Source: Zobellia roscoffensis
GTDB taxonomy: Bacteria > Bacteroidota > Bacteroidia > Flavobacteriales > Flavobacteriaceae
DNA length: 64,000 nucleotides
Direction: 5' to 3'
Assembly (NCBI RefSeq): GCF_015330165.1
Contig: NZ_JADDXT010000002.1
Span: forward strand, 494,504-558,503
Shown here: positions 16,998 through 26,020 of the stretch, piece by piece
How positions within the stretch are numbered: position 1 is the stretch's first letter
Layout: the number at the start of each line of letters is the position of its first letter
Position numbers and translations under genes: made by a program
Notes under the pieces: generated by a model
The model's database searches: none
What the model saw: the letters and a program-made list of their open reading frames with translations, nothing else
Told to the model about the DNA's origin: nothing

Positions 16998-18290
16998 CTA
17001 CTTAATCTTAAATGCTTTATCCTGAGGATAATAGGCCATTTCACCCAATTCTTCCTCAATACGAAGCAATTGGTTATACTTGGCCATACGGTCTGATCTT
17101 GAAGCAGAACCTGTTTTTATTTGACCTGTATTCAATGCTACTGCTAAATCTGCAATGGTATTATCTTCTGTTTCACCTGATCTATGGCTCATTACAGAAG
17201 TATATCCTGCATTCTTGGCCATGTTTACAGCTGCAATTGTTTCGGTAAGTGTTCCAATCTGATTTACTTTAATCAAGATAGAGTTTGCAATACCGTTTTC
17301 AATACCTTTTGACAAACGCTCTACATTTGTAACAAAAAGGTCATCTCCAACCAACTGAACTTTATCTCCTACTTTTTCAGTCAAAGATTTCCAACCATCC
17401 CAATCATTCTCATCCATACCATCTTCAATTGAGATGATAGGGTATTTGGCACTTAAATCTGCCAAGTACTGAGCTTGTTCTTCAGAAGTTCTAACCACTC
17501 CTTTATCTCCTTCAAATTTAGTATAGTCATATTTACCATCAACAAAAAACTCAGCTGAAGCACAATCCAAGGCAATCATAATTTCATCGCCCAATTTATA
17601 ACCTGCATTCTCAACTGCCTTTGCAATAGTATCTAGAGCATCTTCAGTACCCCCTGCTAAGTTAGGCGCAAAACCACCTTCATCACCAACAGCTGTACTT
17701 AATCCTCTATCATGTAAAACTTTTTTAAGATTATGGAAGATTTCAGTTCCCATTTGCATGGCATGTGAAAAACTTTTTGCCTTTACCGGCATTACCATAA
17801 ATTCCTGAAAAGCGATTGGTGCATCTGAATGCGAACCACCATTAATGATATTCATCATTGGCACAGGCAAAGTATTTGCACTAACACCACCTACGTAACG
17901 GAACAAAGACAACCCTAATTCATTAGCTGCTGCTTTAGCTGCTGCCAAAGACACACCCAAAATAGCGTTAGCACCCAACTTTGATTTATTTGGAGTACCA
18001 TCCAAGTCGATCATCACTTGATCAAGAAGGTTCTGCTCAAAAACAGACATTCCCAAAATCTCCTCAGCAATAACCGTATTTACATTTTCTACCGCTTTAA
18101 GAACTCCTTTCCCCATAAAGGTATTGCCACCATCGCGAAGCTCTACTGCTTCATGCTCTCCTGTTGACGCTCCAGAAGGAACTGCCGCACGACCCATTAC
18201 TCCATTTTCAGTAATTACATCAACCTCTACGGTAGGGTTTCCTCTTGAATCTAAAATCTGACGTGCGTGTACGCTTAATATGATACTCAT
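16998..18290 (-). CDS. eno: enolase
   Basis: Enolase converts 2-phosphoglycerate to phosphoenolpyruvate. The 430-residue protein is full length, with the N-terminal RQILDSRGNPTVEVDV, SGASTGEHEAVELRD, the metal ligands in IALDCASAEFF, ISIEDGMDENDWDGW and LVGDDLFVTN, the catalytic lysine in ILIKVNQIGTL, and MSHRSGETEDN. It follows carA on the same strand with a 119-base gap containing a -7 box, and is followed by a strong terminator. Confidence 0.98.
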   Translation of the reverse strand: MSIILSVHARQILDSRGNPTVEVDVITENGVMGRAAVPSGASTGEHEAVELRDGGNTFMGKGVLKAVENVNTVIAEEILGMSVFEQNLLDQVMIDLDGTPNKSKLGANAILGVSLAAAKAAANELGLSLFRYVGGVSANTLPVPMMNIINGGSHSDAPIAFQEFMVMPVKAKSFSHAMQMGTEIFHNLKKVLHDRGLSTAVGDEGGFAPNLAGGTEDALDTIAKAVENAGYKLGDEIMIALDCASAEFFVDGKYDYTKFEGDKGVVRTSEEQAQYLADLSAKYPIISIEDGMDENDWDGWKSLTEKVGDKVQLVGDDLFVTNVERLSKGIENGIANSILIKVNQIGTLTETIAAVNMAKNAGYTSVMSHRSGETEDNTIADLAVALNTGQIKTGSASRSDRMAKYNQLLRIEEELGEMAYYPQDKAFKIK

Positions 18291-18334
18291 AAATATTATT
18301 TTTTGTTTGGAATTCTCTTAAATTTCAACAGCTG

Positions 18335-18342
18335 CAAATATA
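18335..18342 (-). promoter_or_regulatory. candidate -7 box for eno
   Basis: The minus strand reads TATATTTG, an exact TAnnTTTG match, 44 bases before the enolase ATG. At the usual -33 distance ATG replaces TTG, so the upstream element is weak. Confidence 0.5.
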
Positions 18343-18409
18343 CAAAACCGTGCAAGTAATGCATTGTACTGCGCAACTATATTACCGTAATTATAACGAT
18401 TACTTAACC

Positions 18410-19531
18410 TTATGCCATAACGTTTGAATTTTTCTCGATCAAATCAAAGAATTGATCGAATAAATATTCAGCATCATGTGGCCCCGCACTTGCTTCAGGG
18501 TGATATTGCACCGAAAAAACATCTTTATCCTTAATACGGATACCGGCTACAGTTTGATCATTTAGATGAACATGTGTTATTTCTAAATTCTCATTCTTTT
18601 CGGTCTCTTCCCTATTTATAGCAAAACCATGATTTTGAGAAGTAATTTCACCTTTACCTGTTATCAAATTTAAAATAGGATGATTTATACCCCTGTGCCC
18701 ATTATGCATTTTATAGGTAGACACCCCGTTTGCCAAAGCAATAACTTGATGACCCAAACAAATACCAAAAACGGGTTTTCCGCTACTAATCATTCCTTTT
18801 GCCGTTTGTATAGCATCAGACAACGGTTCTGGATCTCCTGGACCGTTAGAAATAAAATACCCATCAGCTCCCCATGCTTCCATTTCTTCAAAAGAAGTGT
18901 TATAAGGAAAAACCTTTATATATCCTCCTCGCTTAGCAAGGTTCCGCAAAATATTCTTCTTAATACCTATATCTAAGGCGGCAATTTTCATAGGTGCATT
19001 TTCCTCACCGTAGAAATAAGGCTCAGAAGTCGATACGCTTGAAGCCAACTCCAATCCTTCCATACTTGGCACCTCCGCCAATTTTGCTTTTAACTCCTCT
19101 ATATTATTAACATCCGTAGATATCACAGCGTTCATGGCTCCGTTATCACGAATGTAACTTACCAAGGCACGAGTATCAACATCTGATATGGCAAAAAGTT
19201 CATTTTCATTCAAGAAACTCTCAAGACTCTTGTCCGCTCTTGAACGTGAGTAATTATAGCTAAAGTTTCTACAAACTAAACCTGATATTTTAACCGAGTC
19301 CGACTCTACCTCTTCTGCTACGGTTCCATAGTTACCAATATGGGCATTTGTGGTCACCATTATCTGACCAAAGTATGATGGGTCGGTAAATATCTCCTGA
19401 TATCCTGTCATACCTGTATTAAAACAAACTTCTCCAAATGCAGTTCCATCTTTATCTCCTACTGACTTACCATAAAATATGGTGCCATCGGCCAATAATA
19501 ACAATGCTTTCTTTCGGGATTGGTACTTCAT
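18410..19531 (-). CDS. carA: carbamoyl-phosphate synthase small (glutaminase) subunit
   Basis: CarA releases ammonia from glutamine for carbamoyl phosphate synthesis (pyrimidines and arginine). The 373-residue protein has the N-terminal CPSase_sm_chain domain (GTAFGEVCFNTGMTGYQEI) and a C-terminal class I glutamine amidotransferase domain with the nucleophile in GICLGHQ and the His-Glu pair in QYHPEAS. The carB gene is not in the window. The order rplQ-carA-eno is a familiar arrangement in Flavobacteriaceae. A terminator lies between rplQ and carA, so carA should have its own promoter; a near-match (TTTATTTG) lies at 19556-19563. Confidence 0.97.
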   Translation of the reverse strand: MKYQSRKKALLLLADGTIFYGKSVGDKDGTAFGEVCFNTGMTGYQEIFTDPSYFGQIMVTTNAHIGNYGTVAEEVESDSVKISGLVCRNFSYNYSRSRADKSLESFLNENELFAISDVDTRALVSYIRDNGAMNAVISTDVNNIEELKAKLAEVPSMEGLELASSVSTSEPYFYGEENAPMKIAALDIGIKKNILRNLAKRGGYIKVFPYNTSFEEMEAWGADGYFISNGPGDPEPLSDAIQTAKGMISSGKPVFGICLGHQVIALANGVSTYKMHNGHRGINHPILNLITGKGEITSQNHGFAINREETEKNENLEITHVHLNDQTVAGIRIKDKDVFSVQYHPEASAGPHDAEYLFDQFFDLIEKNSNVMA

Positions 19532-19566
19532 ACGTTTGCTATTTTTTTAATTTCACAAATAAACAT

Positions 19567-19599
19567 AAAAAAAGGATAAACTGTAAAGCTTATCCTTTT
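19567..19599 (-). terminator. intrinsic terminator at the end of the ribosomal cluster (after rplQ)
   Basis: AAAAGGATA (19570-19578) pairs with TATCCTTTT (19591-19599). The minus strand then runs through seven Us (19573-19567). It follows the rplQ stop by 25 bases and separates the ribosomal cluster from carA. Confidence 0.8.
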
Positions 19600-19624
19600 C
19601 AAAAAATTATTAAATATCAACATC

Positions 19625-20188
19625 TTATTCTTCTGAATCGTCTGTTTTAGCTGCGGTGTCAGTCTGAGCCTTTGCCTCAGTATCTTCAGCTACCACAGGT
19701 GGTGTCTGAGTTTCTTTAGCATCAACCTTAGCTGTTTCTTCCGATTTGCCTCCACTTCTTCTACTTCTTCTAGTAGTTTTCTTTTTGGCTTTACCAGCGT
19801 TGTATAGTTCGTTAAAATCAACCAACTCAATCATTGCCATATCAGCGTTATCTCCCAAACGATTACCAAGCTTAATAATTCTTGTATAACCTCCTGGTCT
19901 GTCAGCCACCTTCTCAGCAACCGTACTGAACAATTCAGTAACAGCTACCTTATCTCTAAGGTTTTTGAAAACGATACGTCTGTTGTGCGTTCCCTTTTCA
20001 GCAGATACATTGTTCTCAGCTTTTGATTTTGTAATCAAAGGCTCAACAAATTGTTTTAACGCCTTAGCTTTCGCCACAGTCGTATTTATTCTTTTGTGCT
20101 CGATCAAGGAACATGCCATATTGGCCAACATCGCTTTTCTATGCGCTGTCTTACGTCCTAAATGATTGACTTTTTTACCGTGTCTCAT
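19625..20188 (-). CDS. rplQ: 50S ribosomal protein L17 with long C-terminal extension
   Basis: L17 is a large-subunit protein near the exit tunnel. The first 115 or so residues are the standard L17 domain (MRHGKKVNHLGRKTAHRKAM). A basic segment (KAKKKTTRRSRRSGG) and an acidic Ala/Thr/Asp/Glu-rich tail follow, giving 187 residues against about 120-130 in most bacteria. Such tails are common in Bacteroidota. It is the last gene of the cluster. Confidence 0.97.
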   Translation of the reverse strand: MRHGKKVNHLGRKTAHRKAMLANMACSLIEHKRINTTVAKAKALKQFVEPLITKSKAENNVSAEKGTHNRRIVFKNLRDKVAVTELFSTVAEKVADRPGGYTRIIKLGNRLGDNADMAMIELVDFNELYNAGKAKKKTTRRSRRSGGKSEETAKVDAKETQTPPVVAEDTEAKAQTDTAAKTDDSEE

Positions 20189-20249
20189 TTTTCTATTCTA
20201 TTGTACTTCTCCAATCCCAGGGTATCTCCCTTCGTGTAAGAAATATCGA

Positions 20250-21242
20250 TTAATCTTTATCTAATTTATATTTTGAAAGGTCCATCCCGAAGCTAAGCCC
20301 CTTGTTGATAACCAATTCTTCTAATTCCGTTAAGGACTTTTTACCGAAGTTTCTAAATTTCATCAAGTCATTTTTATTGAAAGAAACTAAATCTCCCAAT
20401 GTATCTACTTCAGCAGCTTTCAAACAGTTCAAGGCACGTACGGAAAGATCCATATCTACCAATTTCGTTTTTAACAACTGACGCATGTGAAGTGACTCTT
20501 CATCGTAAGTTTCGGTCTGTGCAATCTCGTCTGCTTCTAATGTAATACGCTCATCAGAAAACAACATAAAGTGATGTATCAAAACCTTTGCTCCTTCTGT
20601 CAATGCATCTTTTGGATGAATTGAACCATCAGTAACAATTTCGAAAACCAATTTTTCGTAATCCGTTTTTTGCTCTACACGAAAGTTTTCAATACTATAT
20701 TTTACGTTCTTAATAGGCGTAAATATAGAATCTATAGCAATGGTACCTAAAGCTGCATTTGATTTTTTGTTCTCATCTGCAGGAACATAGCCACGACCTT
20801 TGTCAATAACTATTTCCATATTGATGTTCACTTTAGAATCCATATTACAGATAACTAAATCTGGATTCAACACTTGGTAACCAGAAATAAATTTCTGAAA
20901 ATCACCAGCAGTCAACTGCTCTTTTCCGCTTACCGAAATTGAAACTACTTCTGCTTCAGAATCTTCAATTTGCTTCTTAAAACGTACTTGTTTAAGATTC
21001 AATATGATTTCTGTAACATCTTCTACAATGCCAGAAACCACTGAAAACTCATGTTCTACACCATCCATTCTCAAGGACGTAATCGCATGGCCTTCCAATG
21101 ACGCAAGCAACACTCTTCTTAGTGCGTTCCCAACAGTCAATCCATAACCGGGCTCCAAAGGACGAAATTCGAACTTCCCTTCGAAATCCGAAGAATCGAT
21201 CATTATTACTTTATCGGGTTTCTGAAAATTAAATAATGCCAT
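20250..21242 (-). CDS. rpoA: RNA polymerase alpha subunit
   Basis: The 330-residue protein has the N-terminal assembly domain (about 1-230, with LEPGYGLTVGNALRRVLLAS) and the C-terminal domain (about 250-315, with LRALNCLKAAEVDTLGDLV-type helices) that contacts upstream DNA and activators. It is located between rpsD and rplQ, as in the classical alpha operon, with 18 and 61 bases to the neighbours. Confidence 0.98.
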   Translation of the reverse strand: MALFNFQKPDKVIMIDSSDFEGKFEFRPLEPGYGLTVGNALRRVLLASLEGHAITSLRMDGVEHEFSVVSGIVEDVTEIILNLKQVRFKKQIEDSEAEVVSISVSGKEQLTAGDFQKFISGYQVLNPDLVICNMDSKVNINMEIVIDKGRGYVPADENKKSNAALGTIAIDSIFTPIKNVKYSIENFRVEQKTDYEKLVFEIVTDGSIHPKDALTEGAKVLIHHFMLFSDERITLEADEIAQTETYDEESLHMRQLLKTKLVDMDLSVRALNCLKAAEVDTLGDLVSFNKNDLMKFRNFGKKSLTELEELVINKGLSFGMDLSKYKLDKD

Positions 21243-21260
21243 ATGACTTAGTGTTCTTTA

Positions 21261-21866
21261 TTATTTAGAGTAAAGCTCAACTATTAACTGTTCTTTGATA
21301 TTCTCTGGAATTTGAAGTCTTTCCGGAACGGTAACAAACGCACCTTCACTCTTAGCTGTATTCCAAGTTATCCACTCGTAAACTTTACTGTTTGCTGTAA
21401 GTGAATCTTGTATAGCCTGTAAAGATTTAGACTTTTCACGCACACCTACTACATCTCCTGGTTTTAATGAATAAGAAGGTATATTTACCAACTCTCCATT
21501 TACTGTGATATGTCTGTGAGATACTAATTGTCTAGCACCTCTTCTTGAAGGAGAAATTCCCATACGAAATACTACGTTGTCTAAACGTGACTCACATAAT
21601 TGAAGTAATACCTCACCGGTAACACCTTCTTTTCTCTTAGCAGTAGCAAAAATATTTCTAAATTGCTTTTCTAAAATACCGTAGGTATATTTAGCTTTCT
21701 GCTTCTCCATCAACTGAACAGCGTACTCAGATTTCTTACCTCTACGTCTTGCGTTTCCGTGTTGTCCTGGAGGGTAATTCTTTTTTTCGAATGATTTATC
21801 ATCTCCGAAAATTGCTTCGCCAAACTTACGGGCGATTTTACTCTTTGGTCCTGTATATCTTGCCAT
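21261..21866 (-). CDS. rpsD: 30S ribosomal protein S4
   Basis: S4 nucleates small-subunit assembly on the 5' domain of 16S rRNA. In Escherichia coli and Bacillus it represses its own mRNA. The 201-residue protein has the S4 N-terminal domain (MARYTGPKSKIARKFGE) and the S4 RNA-binding domain at about 91-155 (CESRLDNVVFRMGISPSRRGAR). An 86-base gap upstream contains a strong hairpin (21879-21933), only 12 bases before the start codon. Confidence 0.98.
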   Translation of the reverse strand: MARYTGPKSKIARKFGEAIFGDDKSFEKKNYPPGQHGNARRRGKKSEYAVQLMEKQKAKYTYGILEKQFRNIFATAKRKEGVTGEVLLQLCESRLDNVVFRMGISPSRRGARQLVSHRHITVNGELVNIPSYSLKPGDVVGVREKSKSLQAIQDSLTANSKVYEWITWNTAKSEGAFVTVPERLQIPENIKEQLIVELYSK

Positions 21867-21878
21867 TTTCTTAAATTT

Positions 21879-21933
21879 AGAAGTGTGATTATGAATTAAG
21901 GCTTATCCTTCGATAATCGTTAACAACACTTCT
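21879..21933 (-). promoter_or_regulatory. candidate structured mRNA leader of rpsD (possible S4 autoregulation site)
   Basis: In plus-strand terms AGAAGTGT (21879-21886) pairs with ACACTTCT (21926-21933), GATTAT (21887-21892) pairs with ATAATC (21913-21918), and AAGG (21898-21901) pairs with CCTT (21907-21910). The result is a long stem with one 7-base bulge (21919-21925) and a small apical loop. It has no U-tract, so it is not a terminator. It ends 12 bases before the rpsD ATG, so it could control rpsD translation. The autoregulatory role is inference from other phyla. Confidence 0.55.
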
Positions 21934-21952
21934 GTGAAATATTACTAATTAA

Positions 21953-22357
21953 TTAAACTCTTCTTCTTTTTGGAGGACGACAACCGTTGTGCGGCATCGG
22001 TGTAACATCAATAATTTCGGTAACTTCTATACCAGAATTATGTACGGCACGAATCGCAGATTCTCTTCCATTTCCAGGTCCCTTAACGTAAACCTTTACT
22101 TTTCTTAAACCTGCTTCATGAGCAGTTTTAGAACACTCTTCCGCAGCTACCTGCGCTGCATAAGGAGTATTTTTCTTAGAACCTCTAAAACCCATTTTTC
22201 CAGCAGATGACCAAGAAATGACATCTCCTTTTTTATTGGTAAGAGAAATTATAATATTATTAAAAGATGCAGTTACGTGAGCTTCTCCAACCGAGTCAAC
22301 GATTACCTTACGCTTCTTTGCCGCTTTTGCACCTGATTTTGTAGTTGCCTTTGCCAT
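21953..22357 (-). CDS. rpsK: 30S ribosomal protein S11
   Basis: S11 lies in the platform of the small subunit near the mRNA exit. The 134-residue protein has the conserved core AHVTASFNNIIISLTNKKGDVISWSS and the C-terminal DVTPMPHNGCRPPKRRRV. The N-terminus is Lys/Ala-rich. It is 13 bases from rpsM. Confidence 0.98.
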   Translation of the reverse strand: MAKATTKSGAKAAKKRKVIVDSVGEAHVTASFNNIIISLTNKKGDVISWSSAGKMGFRGSKKNTPYAAQVAAEECSKTAHEAGLRKVKVYVKGPGNGRESAIRAVHNSGIEVTEIIDVTPMPHNGCRPPKRRRV

Positions 22358-22370
22358 AATAACCTACTTA

Positions 22371-22745
22371 TTATTTAGTTGCCTTCTTCTTGTTGGCTAC
22401 CGTTTTTCTTTTTCCTTTTCTCGTCCTAGAATTGTTCTTCGTACGTTGTCCTCTAAGGGGAAGACCTGATCTGTGACGAATACCACGGTAACAACCTATA
22501 TCCATCAAACGCTTAATATTAAGCTGTGTCTCAGAACGCAACTCACCTTCTATAGTAAAAGAAGAAACGGCATCCCTGATACGACCTATCTCATCATCGT
22601 TCCAATCAGACACTTTAGTATCTTCACTAACTTGGGCAATCTCTAAGATTTCTTTAGCCCTACTTCTACCGACACCAAAAATATAGGTCAATGCAATTAC
22701 GCCCCTTTTCTGTTTTGGTATGTCTACACCTGCAATTCTTGCCAT
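22371..22745 (-). CDS. rpsM: 30S ribosomal protein S13
   Basis: S13 is in the head of the small subunit and contacts P-site tRNA and the large subunit. The 124-residue protein begins MARIAGVDIPKQKRG and contains GCYRGIRHRSGLPLRGQRTKNN. It follows rpmJ with 2 bases between. Confidence 0.98.
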   Translation of the reverse strand: MARIAGVDIPKQKRGVIALTYIFGVGRSRAKEILEIAQVSEDTKVSDWNDDEIGRIRDAVSSFTIEGELRSETQLNIKRLMDIGCYRGIRHRSGLPLRGQRTKNNSRTRKGKRKTVANKKKATK

Positions 22746-22747
22746 AA

Positions 22748-22864
22748 CTATCCTTGTCTTTGTTTAAATCTAGGATTCTTTTTGTTGATTACGTACAACC
22801 TGCCCTTTCTGCGTACAATCTTGCAGTCGGCACTTCTTTTTTTAACTGATGCTCTTACTTTCAT
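22748..22864 (-). CDS. rpmJ: 50S ribosomal protein L36, zinc-free (C-) form
   Basis: A 38-residue reading frame on the minus strand, from ATG at 22864 to TAG at 22748, encodes L36 (MKVRASVKKRSADCKIVRR at the start, KQRQG at the end). The usual zinc ribbon, three cysteines and one histidine, is reduced to the single C14: the other positions are Ser, Asn and Arg. It is therefore the C- type that does not bind zinc. It lies between infA and rpsM, as in other Bacteroidota. Confidence 0.95.
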   Translation of the reverse strand: MKVRASVKKRSADCKIVRRKGRLYVINKKNPRFKQRQG

Positions 22865-22887
22865 CGTTCTATTCTTCTATCGTATTA

Positions 22888-23103
22888 CTAATATCTATAT
22901 GTAATTCTGGCTTTGGACAAGTCATAAGGACTCATTTCCAATTTCACTTTATCTCCAGGAAGCAACTTAATATAATGCATACGCATCTTTCCTGAAATGT
23001 GAGCCGTAACTACATGCCCATTTTCTAACTCAACTCTGAACATTGCATTTGACAATGCTTCAATTATAGACCCGTCTTGTTCTATTGCTGCTTGTTTAGC
23101 CAT
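22888..23103 (-). CDS. infA: translation initiation factor IF-1
   Basis: IF-1 is a small OB-fold protein that binds the ribosomal A site during initiation. The 71-residue protein shows the full fold, with AIEQDGSIIEALSNAMFRV and GKMRMHYIKLLPGDKVKLE. It sits between secY (2-base gap) and rpmJ, the common order in Bacteroidota. Confidence 0.97.
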   Translation of the reverse strand: MAKQAAIEQDGSIIEALSNAMFRVELENGHVVTAHISGKMRMHYIKLLPGDKVKLEMSPYDLSKARITYRY

Positions 23104-23105
23104 AC

Positions 23106-24449
23106 TTATGCGACTTTTCTATTTTTCCCAGTTTTCATCAATCCGTCGTAATGTCTATTCAATAAATATGCATTTACTTGTTGAACCGTATCTATTGCAA
23201 CACCTACCATAATTAAAAGTGATGTCCCTCCATAGAACAATGCCCAACCGGCTTGAATATCCATTAATTTAACTACTATAGCAGGCAAAACTGCTAAAAG
23301 CGCCAAAAATACGGAACCTGGCAATGTAATCAAAGACATAATTTTATCTAAAAAGTCTCCAGTCTCTTTACCCGGTCTAATACCTGGTATAAAACCTCCA
23401 CTTCTTTTTAAATCATCTGCCATTTTATTGGTCGGAACAGTAATAGCCGTATAGAAATACGTGAAAATAATTATCAACAAACCGAACAATACGTTGTAAG
23501 CAAGACCAAATATATCCTGAAACTGAACCTCCATCCACTGACCAGCAGCGGTATTGTTAAAAGTCTTACCAATTAAACTAGGAGCAAACATAATTGCCTG
23601 AGCAAAGATAATCGGCATAACACCAGAAGCATTTAACTTCAAAGGAATATACTGCCTAGACCCCATTATATTCTTTTCATAACCACCAGAGGCAGTTCTT
23701 CTTGCATACTGTACAGGTATTTGACGCGTAGCCATCACTAGAAGTATACTAGCCAAGATAACTAAGAACCAAAGAATGACTTCTATTAAGATAAACATCA
23801 AACCACCATTGTTATCAACTGTTCTAGAAATGAATTCTTGAACGAACGATTGCGGCATTGTAGCTATAATACCAATCATAATTAGTAGTGAAATACCATT
23901 ACCAATACCCTTATCAGTAATTTTCTCTCCTAACCACATGGCAAAAACACAACCAGTAACCAAAATGATAACCGCAGGAACCATAAAGTCAAGACCTTTA
24001 CCTAAAACAAAGGCACTATCCTGAACTCCAAAAGCCTCTAAACCGTACAAATAAGCTGGCGCCTGAACCACACAAATACCAATAGTTAACCAACGTGTAA
24101 TCTGATTCTTCGTTTTTCTACCACTCTCCCCTTCTTTATCCAATTTCTGTAAATAAGGTATGGCAATACTCATAAGCTGAACAACAATAGATGCCGATAT
24201 ATAGGGCATAATACCCAAAGCAAATATTGATGCATTAGCAAAAGCACCACCGGTAAAAGCATTCAAAAGCCCAAAGATACCTGAATCGGTACCCGAGGCT
24301 AATTCTGCTAATTGTGTAGAATCAATACCTGGAAGAACAATTTGACAACCAAAACGGTATACCAGCAACAAACCAAGGGTTAGTAAAATCCTATTCCTTA
24401 GTTCGTCTATCTTCCAAATATTGGATATGGTCTCGAAAAATTTCTTCAT
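23106..24449 (-). CDS. secY: SecY preprotein translocase channel subunit
   Basis: SecY forms the inner-membrane protein-conducting channel with SecE and SecG. The 447-residue protein has about ten hydrophobic segments, a plug/TM1-TM2 region (GSDTGIFGLLNAFTGGAF-type sequence near residue 55) and conserved loops VQYARRTASGG and GFIPGIRPGKETGDFL. It is in the spc cluster between rplO and infA. Confidence 0.98.
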   Translation of the reverse strand: MKKFFETISNIWKIDELRNRILLTLGLLLVYRFGCQIVLPGIDSTQLAELASGTDSGIFGLLNAFTGGAFANASIFALGIMPYISASIVVQLMSIAIPYLQKLDKEGESGRKTKNQITRWLTIGICVVQAPAYLYGLEAFGVQDSAFVLGKGLDFMVPAVIILVTGCVFAMWLGEKITDKGIGNGISLLIMIGIIATMPQSFVQEFISRTVDNNGGLMFILIEVILWFLVILASILLVMATRQIPVQYARRTASGGYEKNIMGSRQYIPLKLNASGVMPIIFAQAIMFAPSLIGKTFNNTAAGQWMEVQFQDIFGLAYNVLFGLLIIIFTYFYTAITVPTNKMADDLKRSGGFIPGIRPGKETGDFLDKIMSLITLPGSVFLALLAVLPAIVVKLMDIQAGWALFYGGTSLLIMVGVAIDTVQQVNAYLLNRHYDGLMKTGKNRKVA

Positions 24450-24461
24450 GGTCAGTTATGC

Positions 24462-24914
24462 TTATAAATTTATTGCTTCTCCACCAGCAGCTTCAATTGC
24501 CGCTTTAGCACTTGCTGTAAATTTATGCGCTGAAACCTTAAGTGAAGCTTTCAATTCTCCACCACCTAATATTTTTACCAGGTCTTTACTTTTGGCCAAA
24601 CCATTTTCTACCAAAGTTTCAAAAGTAATAGTGTCTTTAACTTTTTTGTTATCAACCAACTCTTGTAACCTTTCAACGTTAATACCTTGATATTCTACTC
24701 GGTTTATGTTTGTAAAACCAAATTTAGGCACACGTCTTTGCAAAGGCATCTGTCCACCTTCAAAACCTATTTTCTTAGAGTAACCAGACCTAGATTTAGC
24801 ACCTTTATGCCCTCTTGCAGCAGTACCACCTTTACCAGATCCTTGACCTCTACCTATTCTTTTGCCTGCTCTATTGGTAGAACCATCTGCAGGCTTTAGA
24901 TTACTTAAATTCAT
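24462..24914 (-). CDS. rplO: 50S ribosomal protein L15
   Basis: L15 binds 23S rRNA late in assembly. The 150-residue protein has the glycine-rich basic N-terminus with RIGRGQGSGKGGTAARGHKG and the C-terminal L15 fold. It follows rpmD by 13 bases. Confidence 0.98.
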   Translation of the reverse strand: MNLSNLKPADGSTNRAGKRIGRGQGSGKGGTAARGHKGAKSRSGYSKKIGFEGGQMPLQRRVPKFGFTNINRVEYQGINVERLQELVDNKKVKDTITFETLVENGLAKSKDLVKILGGGELKASLKVSAHKFTASAKAAIEAAGGEAINL

Positions 24915-24927
24915 TATAATGTGCTAT

Positions 24928-25110
24928 TTAAGCTTCCTCAGTGGAAACCAAATGTTCAACTTTAGCTATCATACCGAGTATATTCGGCGTGGCATCATGC
25001 TCTACTACTTGACCAATCTTCTTAAGACCTAAAGCAAACAACGTACGCTTTTGGTTTTGTGGCTTTTTGATGCTGCTCTTTAACTGTTTTACCAGAATTT
25101 TCTTTGCCAT
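24928..25110 (-). CDS. rpmD: 50S ribosomal protein L30
   Basis: L30 is a small peripheral large-subunit protein. The 60-residue protein shows the typical ferredoxin-like sequence KILVKQLKSSIKKPQNQKR, then LGLKKIGQVVEH. It lies between rpsE and rplO. Confidence 0.97.
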   Translation of the reverse strand: MAKKILVKQLKSSIKKPQNQKRTLFALGLKKIGQVVEHDATPNILGMIAKVEHLVSTEEA

Positions 25111-25121
25111 AATATTTCTAC

Positions 25122-25646
25122 TTATCCTTTAAACACTTTTTCAAGAGAAACCCCTCTTTGATCAGCTACAGTTCTTGCATCTCTCAATTGCAAAAGCGCA
25201 TCAAAAGTGGCCTTAACAACATTATGAGGGTTTGAAGAACCTTGTGATTTAGATAATACATCTTGTACACCAACAGCTTCCAATACCGCTCTTACTGCAC
25301 CACCTGCAATAACTCCGGTACCATGAGATGCCGGTTGGATATATACACGAGCCCCACCATATTTACCTTTTTGTTCATGAGGCAATGTAGCCTTGTTCAA
25401 AGGAATACGAATTAAGTTCTTTTTAGCGTCTTCAATAGCCTTAGCAATAGCAGTTGCTACCTCCTTAGATTTTCCTAAACCGTGTCCAACAACTCCACTT
25501 TCATCACCTACAACAACTATAGCTGAGAAACCGAAGGCCCTACCACCTTTAGTAACTTTGGTAACACGCTGTATGCCTACCAATCTATCTTTAAGATCCA
25601 ATCCACCGGGTTTAACGGTCTCTGCGTTTTTATATTTCTGGTACAT
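25122..25646 (-). CDS. rpsE: 30S ribosomal protein S5
   Basis: S5 shapes the mRNA entry site and affects decoding accuracy. The 174-residue protein has the N-terminal double-stranded-RNA-binding-like domain (LKDRLVGIQRVTKVTKGGR) and the C-terminal domain starting near GTGVIAGGAVRAVLEAVGV. It is 8 bases from rplR. Confidence 0.98.
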   Translation of the reverse strand: MYQKYKNAETVKPGGLDLKDRLVGIQRVTKVTKGGRAFGFSAIVVVGDESGVVGHGLGKSKEVATAIAKAIEDAKKNLIRIPLNKATLPHEQKGKYGGARVYIQPASHGTGVIAGGAVRAVLEAVGVQDVLSKSQGSSNPHNVVKATFDALLQLRDARTVADQRGVSLEKVFKG

Positions 25647-25654
25647 ACTCTTAT

Positions 25655-26011
25655 TTAAAAATTAAGTCCTGCTTCCCTTGCGCCATCAGCCAAAGATTTC
25701 ACTCTTCCGTGGTAAAGGTTACCACCTCTATCAAAAGCAACTTTTTCAATACCTGCTTCTTTGCACTTTGCAGCGATCGCTTTACCTACAAGGCTTGCAA
25801 TCTCTATCTTAGTACCCTTTTCTTTTGCTAAATCTTTATCTCTAGATGATACAAATGCCAATGTAGCACCTTTTGTATCGTCTATAACCTGAGCATAAAT
25901 TTCTTTATTGCTTCTAAAAACGGATAATCTAGGTCTTTCCGCTGTTCCATTGGAAACCTTTCTAATTCTTCTCCGTATTCTCTGTTTTCTTTCGCTTGTT
26001 GATAATCCCAT
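25655..26011 (-). CDS. rplR: 50S ribosomal protein L18
   Basis: L18 brings 5S rRNA into the large subunit together with L5. The 118-residue protein has the basic N-terminus (RKQRIRRRIRKVSNG) and the conserved RPRLSVFRSNKEIYAQVID and FDRGGNLYHGRVKSLADGAR stretches. It is 9 bases from rplF. Confidence 0.98.
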   Translation of the reverse strand: MGLSTSERKQRIRRRIRKVSNGTAERPRLSVFRSNKEIYAQVIDDTKGATLAFVSSRDKDLAKEKGTKIEIASLVGKAIAAKCKEAGIEKVAFDRGGNLYHGRVKSLADGAREAGLNF

Positions 26012-26020
26012 GATATACTA

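Noticed and set aside
18384..18405. GTAAT...ATTAC inverted repeat after carA as terminator
   Set aside because: Stem is only 5 base pairs and no U-tract follows.
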